A stretch of DNA of 49,778 nucleotides, from assembly GCA_012524135.1 (NCBI GenBank), contig JAAYSE010000008.1, positions 1 through 49,778 on the forward strand, written 5' to 3'. The translations under genes and the position numbers were made by a program. Position 1 is the first letter of the stretch. Each line of letters begins with the position of its first letter. The notes under the pieces are model-generated. The model did no database searches. It worked only from the letters and a program-made list of their open reading frames with translations, and had not been told where the DNA came from. Positions 41,862 through 49,778 of the stretch are shown in pieces. Source of the DNA: Candidatus Epulonipiscium sp. Its GTDB lineage: Bacteria; Bacillota; Clostridia; Lachnospirales; JAAYNZ01.

Positions 41862-42932
41862 TTATACATTTTCTACTACCAATTGTCCCATTTTTTTTGT
41901 ACCCACTTGTTTCATTCCTGCACTCATAATATCGCCTGTTCGATATCCTTGTTTTAACACTTCTATTACTGCATTTTCAATGGTCTTTGCCTCTTTCTCT
42001 AATTGAAAAGAATACCGTAACATCATAGCTCCTGATAAAATGGTGGCTAGAGGATTTGCTTTATCTTGCCCAGCAATATCTGGTGCCGAACCATGAATAG
42101 GTTCATACATACCAAAACTGCCTTTTCCTAAACTCGCAGAAGGTAACATACCGATAGATCCTGTAATCATACTTGCTTCATCCGATAAAATATCTCCAAA
42201 CATATTGGTCGTTAAAAGGACATCAAATTGTTTAGGATTTCGAACCAATTGCATGGAGGCATTATCTACATAAAGATGATTTAGTTCTACTTCTGGATAT
42301 TCTTTTGCTACTTCTTCTACGACAGCTCTCCATAATCTAGAAGATTCTAAAATATTTGCTTTATCTATACTCGTTACTCTTTTATCTCGTTTCATAGCAA
42401 TGTCAAAAGCAACTTGTGCAATACGTTCTATTTCCTCTTTACTATAAGCTTCTGTATCGTAAGCTTCTTCACCATATTTTCCTTGACGCCTACCTCGTTC
42501 TCCAAAATAAATGCCCCCCGTTAATTCACGAACGACCATTAGGTCTAATCCACCTTCTACTAAATCTGGTCGAAGTGTGCAAGCATCTTTTAAAGGTTCA
42601 TACAAAAGCGCAGGCCGAAGATTAGCAAATAAATTTAATCCTTCTCTTAGTCCTAATAACGCTTTTTCAGGTCTTTGATCACCTGGAAAATCATCCCACT
42701 TAGGCCCTCCCACAGCCCCTAGCAAAACAGCATCACTTTTTTTGCAAATATCTAACGTTTTTTGAGGCAAAGGTTCTCCTACTTGATCAATAGCAATACC
42801 TCCAGCTAATGTTTCTGTAAAAGTAAAAGTATGCCCAAATTTTTCTCCTATTTTATCTAAAACCAAAACCGTTTGTTCTATAATATCTGGTCCAATTCCA
42901 TCACCTGGAATCGTTGCAATAGTAAAATTCAT
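41862..42932 (-). CDS. leuB: 3-isopropylmalate dehydrogenase
   Basis: [56 protein letters not shown]. Confidence 0.97.
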   Translation of the reverse strand: MNFTIATIPGDGIGPDIIEQTVLVLDKIGEKFGHTFTFTETLAGGIAIDQVGEPLPQKTLDICKKSDAVLLGAVGGPKWDDFPGDQRPEKALLGLREGLNLFANLRPALLYEPLKDACTLRPDLVEGGLDLMVVRELTGGIYFGERGRRQGKYGEEAYDTEAYSKEEIERIAQVAFDIAMKRDKRVTSIDKANILESSRLWRAVVEEVAKEYPEVELNHLYVDNASMQLVRNPKQFDVLLTTNMFGDILSDEASMITGSIGMLPSASLGKGSFGMYEPIHGSAPDIAGQDKANPLATILSGAMMLRYSFQLEKEAKTIENAVIEVLKQGYRTGDIMSAGMKQVGTKKMGQLVVENV

Positions 42933-42997
42933 CTTCTTCTCCCCATTCTTCCGATCATTATTTTATATTGATTTCTCTACAATATTTAAATACATCT

Positions 42998-43489
42998 TTA
43001 ATTCACTTTCTCTCGAATATAAGAAATTAATCCATCCGCCTTAATAATTTCTTGCATAAACGCTGGAAAAGGTTCTGCTTGATAAGATTCTCCCTTTGTG
43101 ATATTGTGAATCGTTCCTGTATCAAAATCAACTTCTAACTGATCTCCTGCTTCCATTTTTTTAGCCGCTTCTTCACATTCTAAAATAGGAAGCCCAATAT
43201 TAATTGCATTTCTATAAAAAATTCGTGCGAAAGTAGAAGCAATAACACAAGAAATTCCTGATACCTTAATAGCAATAGGTGCATGTTCTCTAGAAGAACC
43301 ACAACCAAAATTCTTATTAGCAACAATAATATCGCCTTTTTTTACCTTTTTAACAAATTCTTGATCTATATCTTCCATACAATGTTGTGCTAATTCTTTC
43401 GGATCCGAAGTATTTAAATATCTTGCTGGAATAATTACATCGGTATCTACATTATCTTTGTATTTAAAAACTTTTCCTTTTGCTTTCAT
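42998..43489 (-). CDS. leuD: 3-isopropylmalate dehydratase small subunit
   Basis: [31 protein letters not shown]; internal start 43489 ([13 protein letters not shown]). Confidence 0.96.
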   Translation of the reverse strand: MKAKGKVFKYKDNVDTDVIIPARYLNTSDPKELAQHCMEDIDQEFVKKVKKGDIIVANKNFGCGSSREHAPIAIKVSGISCVIASTFARIFYRNAINIGLPILECEEAAKKMEAGDQLEVDFDTGTIHNITKGESYQAEPFPAFMQEIIKADGLISYIREKVN

Positions 43490-43502
43490 CTTTTTTCCCC
43501 CT

Positions 43503-44765
43503 TTATACAATTTCTTCTGGACTAGTAATTTTTCCTGTAATAGCCGATGCAGCAGCAACAGCTGGACTGGCTAAATATACTTCTGACTCCGGATGTCCCA
43601 TACGTCCTACAAAGTTTCGATTAGTAGTAGCTACTGCTCGTTCTCCCTTCGCTAAAATCCCCATATGACCTCCTAAACAAGGTCCACAAGTAGGCGTACT
43701 AACAGCAACTCCAGCTTCTACAAAAATCTCTAATAAGCCCTCTCGCATCGCATCTAAATAAATCTTTTGGGTAGCAGGAAAAACAATCGTACGAACTCCT
43801 TTTGCTACTTTCTTTCCTTTTAAAATCTTAGCAGCCATACGTAAATCCTCTAAACGTCCATTTGTACAAGATCCAATCACTACTTGATCTATTTTTATAT
43901 CTCCTACTTCATCAATTGTATGAGTGTTTTCTGGAAGGTGTGGAAAAGCTACCGTAGGTCGTAGTGTACTTACATCAATTTCATATACTTTTTCATACTC
44001 GGCATCTTCATCTGCTTCATAAATTGTATAATCTTTTTTTGAATGAGCCTTTACATATTCTAAAGTTTTTTCATCTACAGGAAAAATGCCATTTTTTCCT
44101 CCTGCTTCAATAGCCATATTGGCCATCGTAAAACGATCATCCATAGATAAATCAGTAATTCCATCTCCTACAAATTCCATCGATTTATATAATGCTCCAT
44201 CTACACCAATCATACCAATGATATGAAGAATAATATCTTTTCCACTAACCCAAGGCATTGGTTTGCCTTTTAAAACAAACTTTAAAGCAGTAGGCACCTT
44301 AAACCAACACTTACCTGTTGCCATTCCAGCTGCCATATCTGTACTTCCAATTCCAGTAGAAAAAGCACCTAAAGCACCATACGTACAAGTATGAGAATCT
44401 GCTCCAATAACAACATCACCTGGAACAACCAACCCTTTCTCTGGTAGTAAAGCATGTTCAATTCCCATTTCTCCGACCTCAAAATAATTGGTAATCTCTT
44501 TTTGATGGGCAAACTTACGAATACATTGACATTGTTCTGCTGCTTTGATATCTTTATTGGGTGTAAAATGATCCGGAACAATTGCTACTTTATCCTTATC
44601 AAATACTTTCGAAACCCCAATTTTTTCAAATTCTTTTACTGCTACTGGTGTTGTAATATCATTTCCTAATACCAAATCCAAATTAGCTTCAATCAGTTGT
44701 CCTGCTTTCACTTCTTTTAATCCAGCATGTGCCGCTAATATTTTCTGAGTCATTGTCATTCCCAT
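43503..44765 (-). CDS. leuC: 3-isopropylmalate dehydratase large subunit
   Basis: [58 protein letters not shown]. Confidence 0.96.
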   Translation of the reverse strand: MGMTMTQKILAAHAGLKEVKAGQLIEANLDLVLGNDITTPVAVKEFEKIGVSKVFDKDKVAIVPDHFTPNKDIKAAEQCQCIRKFAHQKEITNYFEVGEMGIEHALLPEKGLVVPGDVVIGADSHTCTYGALGAFSTGIGSTDMAAGMATGKCWFKVPTALKFVLKGKPMPWVSGKDIILHIIGMIGVDGALYKSMEFVGDGITDLSMDDRFTMANMAIEAGGKNGIFPVDEKTLEYVKAHSKKDYTIYEADEDAEYEKVYEIDVSTLRPTVAFPHLPENTHTIDEVGDIKIDQVVIGSCTNGRLEDLRMAAKILKGKKVAKGVRTIVFPATQKIYLDAMREGLLEIFVEAGVAVSTPTCGPCLGGHMGILAKGERAVATTNRNFVGRMGHPESEVYLASPAVAAASAITGKITSPEEIV

Positions 44766-44834
44766 CTTAAATCCCCCTTACATCCTTTATTTTTATACGA
44801 ATTCTTGTTTCATCGTGAGTTGAAGCTTAACTAT

Positions 44835-46427
44835 TTATAAATAAACTTTAATTTTCTTTTCAATGTTTTTTAATAATTTATATTCAATCGAATCAACAAG
44901 TGCAATCAAACTGGCTTCAATAATATCTGTAGAAACCCCTACCGTAGTCCAAAAATCATGCCCATCTGAAGATTCAATCAATACTCGAACTTTAGCTGCT
45001 GTAGCTGTTTTTGTATCCAATACACGAACCTTATAATCGGTTAAATAAATTTCTTTTAATTCTGGATAAAATACTTCTAAGGCTCTTCGAAGTGCTTTAT
45101 CTAATGCATGAACAGGCCCATCTCCTTCTGCAGCTGTAATTTCTTCTTTTCCATCTACACTAATTTTAATCATAGCCGAAGAACCAAATTCACTATTTTG
45201 AGCTGGATGTTCTCCGATCGTTTTAAAATAGTCAATTTCAAAGAAAGGTTTGTATTTTCCTAATGCTTTTCTAACAATTAATTCAAAAGTGCTCTCTGCA
45301 CCTTCAAACTGATACCCTTGATGTTCCAATTCTTTCACTCGATCCATAATCGTTTGTACTACTGGATCTTCTTTTGTTATCGAAGGTATAATTTTTTGAA
45401 TCTTTGATAGAATCGTACTACGTCCTGCCACTTCTGACATTAAAAATCTTCTCTCATTACCGACTAATGAAGGTGGTATATGCTCAAAAGAATGAGCAGC
45501 CTTATTCACTCCATCAATATGCATTCCTGCTTTATGAGTAAAGGCACTATGTCCTACATACGGCTCTTTATCACTTAATTTTATATTAGCTACTTCTGCA
45601 ATATATCGAGCAGTAGAAGTCAATTGCTTCATATTTACTTCCGGGATACAAAGAAATCCTTTTTTTAACTGTAAATTAGGAATAATCGTGCTTAAATTTG
45701 CATTACCACAACGTTCTCCAAATCCAACATAAGTACCTTGTATATGCACTGCTCCCGCTTCTATTGCCATAATAGAATTAGCCACTGCCATCCCTCCATC
45801 ATTATGAGCATGAATGCCAACAGGAACAGAAAAATTATCCACTACTTTCTTGGTAATTTCATACACTTCATTAGGAAAAGCTCCGCCATTGGTTTCACAA
45901 AGAACAATACCATCCGCTCCACCATCTACCGCTGCCTGTAATGTAGACAAAGCATATTGAGGATTTGCTTTATATCCATCAAAAAAATGCTCTGCATCAA
46001 AAATAATTTCTTTGCCCTTTCCTTTTAAAAAAGAAATGGTTTCTTGAATCATATTTAGATTTTCTTGTAAAGTCGTATGAATAATATCGGTAACATGAAA
46101 ATCCCAACTTTTGCCGAATATAGCCACTACATCCGTCTCTGATTCTAATAAAGACTGAATATTTTTATCCGTTTCTACAGCAATATCTCGCCTTCGTGTA
46201 CTTCCAAAAGCAGTAAGTTTACTATGTTGAAGAGGTAATTCCTTTATTTTTTCAAAAAATTCTAAATCCTTAGGGTTGGAACTCGGATTTCCTGCTTCAA
46301 TATAGTCTACCCCTAAATGATCTAGGGCCTTCACAATCTTTATTTTATCTTTCACGGAGAAGGAGATTCCCTCAGCTTGGGCCCCATCTCGCAAAGTGGA
46401 ATCAAAGATCATAATTTTTTTGTCCAT
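44835..46427 (-). CDS. cimA: (R)-citramalate synthase
   Basis: IFDSTLRDGAQAEGISFSVKDKIKIVKALDHLGVDYIEAGNPSSNPKD, HAHNDGGMAVANS; CimA-type rather than LeuA-type N-terminus. Confidence 0.92.
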   Translation of the reverse strand: MDKKIMIFDSTLRDGAQAEGISFSVKDKIKIVKALDHLGVDYIEAGNPSSNPKDLEFFEKIKELPLQHSKLTAFGSTRRRDIAVETDKNIQSLLESETDVVAIFGKSWDFHVTDIIHTTLQENLNMIQETISFLKGKGKEIIFDAEHFFDGYKANPQYALSTLQAAVDGGADGIVLCETNGGAFPNEVYEITKKVVDNFSVPVGIHAHNDGGMAVANSIMAIEAGAVHIQGTYVGFGERCGNANLSTIIPNLQLKKGFLCIPEVNMKQLTSTARYIAEVANIKLSDKEPYVGHSAFTHKAGMHIDGVNKAAHSFEHIPPSLVGNERRFLMSEVAGRSTILSKIQKIIPSITKEDPVVQTIMDRVKELEHQGYQFEGAESTFELIVRKALGKYKPFFEIDYFKTIGEHPAQNSEFGSSAMIKISVDGKEEITAAEGDGPVHALDKALRRALEVFYPELKEIYLTDYKVRVLDTKTATAAKVRVLIESSDGHDFWTTVGVSTDIIEASLIALVDSIEYKLLKNIEKKIKVYL

Positions 46428-47956
46428 TACTCTCCTCCTTCATCCATCTCTGATTCATTTAACATTTTATTAATAGCATTAATATAAGCTTTTACGCTAG
46501 CCTCAACAATATCGGTACTTACCCCCCTTCCCGTATAGGTTTTCTTTTCTTTCTTTGTTTTTACAATAACCTCTCCTAGCGCATCTTTTCCTTCTGTAAC
46601 GGATTGAATCGAATAATCTTCTAATTGAAAACGAAATCCAACTAATTTATCTAAAGCATTAAAAGCTGCATCAATAGGTCCATCTCCTGTCGCTACTTCT
46701 TCCATACATTCTGTTCCTTTTTTAATTTTTACAGCGGCAGTAGAGGTAATCGTATTTCCACTATTAATAACAAACCTTTCTAACTGATAAATTTGTGGAA
46801 TATGAATTTGTTTTTGATGAATAAGAGCTTCAATATCTCGATCTGTTACTGTTTTTTTTCTATCTGCTAACTTCTTAAACTCTTCAAAACTAGCATCCAA
46901 TTGTTCCTTATTCAGTTGATATCCTAATACTTTCAAACGATCTTCAAAAGCATGGCGACCGGAATGTTTCCCTAAAATCATTTTATTTTGTGGTAACCCA
47001 ACGGATTCAGGTGTCATAATTTCATACGTTTGCTTATTCTCTAGTACTCCATGTTGATGAATCCCTGATTCGTGTGCAAAAGCATTCGCTCCTACAATGG
47101 CTTTATTCGGTTGTACTGGTACACCTGTAATCGTACTAATCAATCGGCTAGCCGGATATAATTGCTTCGTATCTACTCTGCAACCTACATGATAAATATC
47201 TTTTCGTGTATGCAAATTCATAACAATCTCTTCTAATGCTGCATTTCCTGCTCGTTCTCCAATCCCATTAATGGTACATTCCACTTGATTTGCTCCTGCT
47301 TGTATAGCCGATAACGTATTCGCAACTCCAAGACCTAAATCGTCATGACAATGAACCGATATTTCAGTTTTTTCAATATTCCGTACATTGTCTTTAATTC
47401 CCTGTATCAGATGATAAAATTCTTTTGGAGTAGTATATCCTACTGTATCAGGTATATTAACAACAGTAGCTCCTGCTTCTATTACCGCTTGAATGACTTG
47501 ATATAAAAATTCCGGATTACTACGTGAAGCATCTTCTGCTGAAAATTCCACATCAGAACAATACTTTTTTGCATATTGTGTCATCGCTCTTGCTTGATCG
47601 ATCACTTGTTCCTTCGTCTTCTTTAATTTGTATTGCATATGCAAATCTGATGTAGCAAGAAATATATGAATTCTAGGTTGTACTGCCTGTTTGACTGCCT
47701 CCCAAGCTCTGTCAATATCTTTGGGAAGAGCCCGGGCCAAACTGGCCACGGTGCAATCTTTGACATTTTGAGCTATTCGTTTTACCGAAGTAAAATCTCC
47801 AGGAGAGGCAATAGCAAAACCGGCTTCTATAACATCTACTTTCATTCTTTCTAACTGTTTGGCTACCTCTATTTTCTCTTCTAGGTTCATACTACAGCCT
47901 GGCGACTGTTCTCCATCCCGCAAGGTGGTATCAAAAATCTTAATTTCTCTCCCCAT
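46427..47956 (-). CDS. leuA: 2-isopropylmalate synthase
   Basis: IKIFDTTLRDGEQSPGCSMNLEEKIEVAKQLERMKVDVIEAGFAIASPGDF, HCHDDLGLGVANTL, NAFAHESGIHQHGVL. Confidence 0.96.
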   Translation of the reverse strand: MGREIKIFDTTLRDGEQSPGCSMNLEEKIEVAKQLERMKVDVIEAGFAIASPGDFTSVKRIAQNVKDCTVASLARALPKDIDRAWEAVKQAVQPRIHIFLATSDLHMQYKLKKTKEQVIDQARAMTQYAKKYCSDVEFSAEDASRSNPEFLYQVIQAVIEAGATVVNIPDTVGYTTPKEFYHLIQGIKDNVRNIEKTEISVHCHDDLGLGVANTLSAIQAGANQVECTINGIGERAGNAALEEIVMNLHTRKDIYHVGCRVDTKQLYPASRLISTITGVPVQPNKAIVGANAFAHESGIHQHGVLENKQTYEIMTPESVGLPQNKMILGKHSGRHAFEDRLKVLGYQLNKEQLDASFEEFKKLADRKKTVTDRDIEALIHQKQIHIPQIYQLERFVINSGNTITSTAAVKIKKGTECMEEVATGDGPIDAAFNALDKLVGFRFQLEDYSIQSVTEGKDALGEVIVKTKKEKKTYTGRGVSTDIVEASVKAYINAINKMLNESEMDEGGE

Positions 47957-47965
47957 AATACCCTC

Positions 47966-49478
<1,513 letters not shown>

Positions 49479-49566
49479 ATCTTTCCCCCTCTCATAATAT
49501 AGCCTCTTGGTCACTGATCGATTTGGTTGAAATTTCTTTCTATTTCCATGATTGAATATTTTCTAA

Positions 49567-49704
49567 TCATTCCATCGTATCTAAAGGTTCAATCTTTTCT
49601 AAAAAATCTTTTAGCATTTCTTTTACATCATCAACCACAGGAATTAATGCACCAATATTTTTTCCTAATTAATATGACGACCTGGTAGGAAAATCTCCTT
49701 TCAT
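49567..49704 (-). pseudogene. Small ORF interrupted by one in-frame TAA, upstream of ilvN
   Basis: AAAGGAGG RBS then ATG at 49704: MKGDFPTRSSY*LGKNIGALIPVVDDVKEMLKDFLEKIEPLDTME*. Same frame on both sides of the TAA at 49671-49669. Confidence 0.45.
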
Positions 49705-49778
49705 ACTTGGCCTCCTTTCTTTGCCAAAAAATATTTCAATCTTCACACTACAGTTATAAAGTAAAAAAATATAAAAAA

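Noticed and set aside
44369-44581. 70-aa ORF overlapping leuC in an alternative frame (and 44454-44669 antisense)
   Set aside because: Contained within conserved leuC; no independent evidence of translation.
49515-49778. T-box leucine/isoleucine leader upstream of ilvN
   Set aside because: No GGGTGGNACC T-box or AGTA specifier-loop pattern recognised on the minus strand; it could lie beyond the window edge.

Overview
This 49.8 kb window comes from a low-GC Firmicute chromosome. It is probably from the endospore-forming Clostridia, judging by SpoVB, isc and cggR synteny and AT-rich codon use (inference). Most of it is ordinary core metabolism: a partial MATE transporter; the glycolytic operon cggR-gap-pgk-tpiA-gpmI-eno; a Na/Pi-PhoU transporter; a HisK-like phosphatase; a beta-glucuronidase/GPH transporter locus with a divergent AraC regulator; iscR-iscS-iscU-mnmA; an HAD phosphatase; a Prx6-type peroxiredoxin; a cluster in which a histidine kinase and a LytTR response regulator flank nfeD-floA and a small Lys-rich ORF; spoVB; metA; hsp20; glutamate dehydrogenase; a ChvE/GguAB-like sugar ABC transporter with a divergent DeoR regulator and an orphan second ABC ATPase; and a 10-gene ilv/leu/cimA operon. 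No CRISPR array, transposase, rRNA or tRNA was recognised. The most interesting items are the split two-component system around the flotillin/NfeD genes, the tandem DeoR-type operator set over a well-formed promoter, the orphan permease-less ABC ATPase with a degenerate signature motif, terminator-like hairpins inside the glycolytic operon and cggR leader, and a small ORF interrupted by an in-frame TAA just upstream of ilvN. All spacings and repeats were read by eye, and no database search or folding was run.
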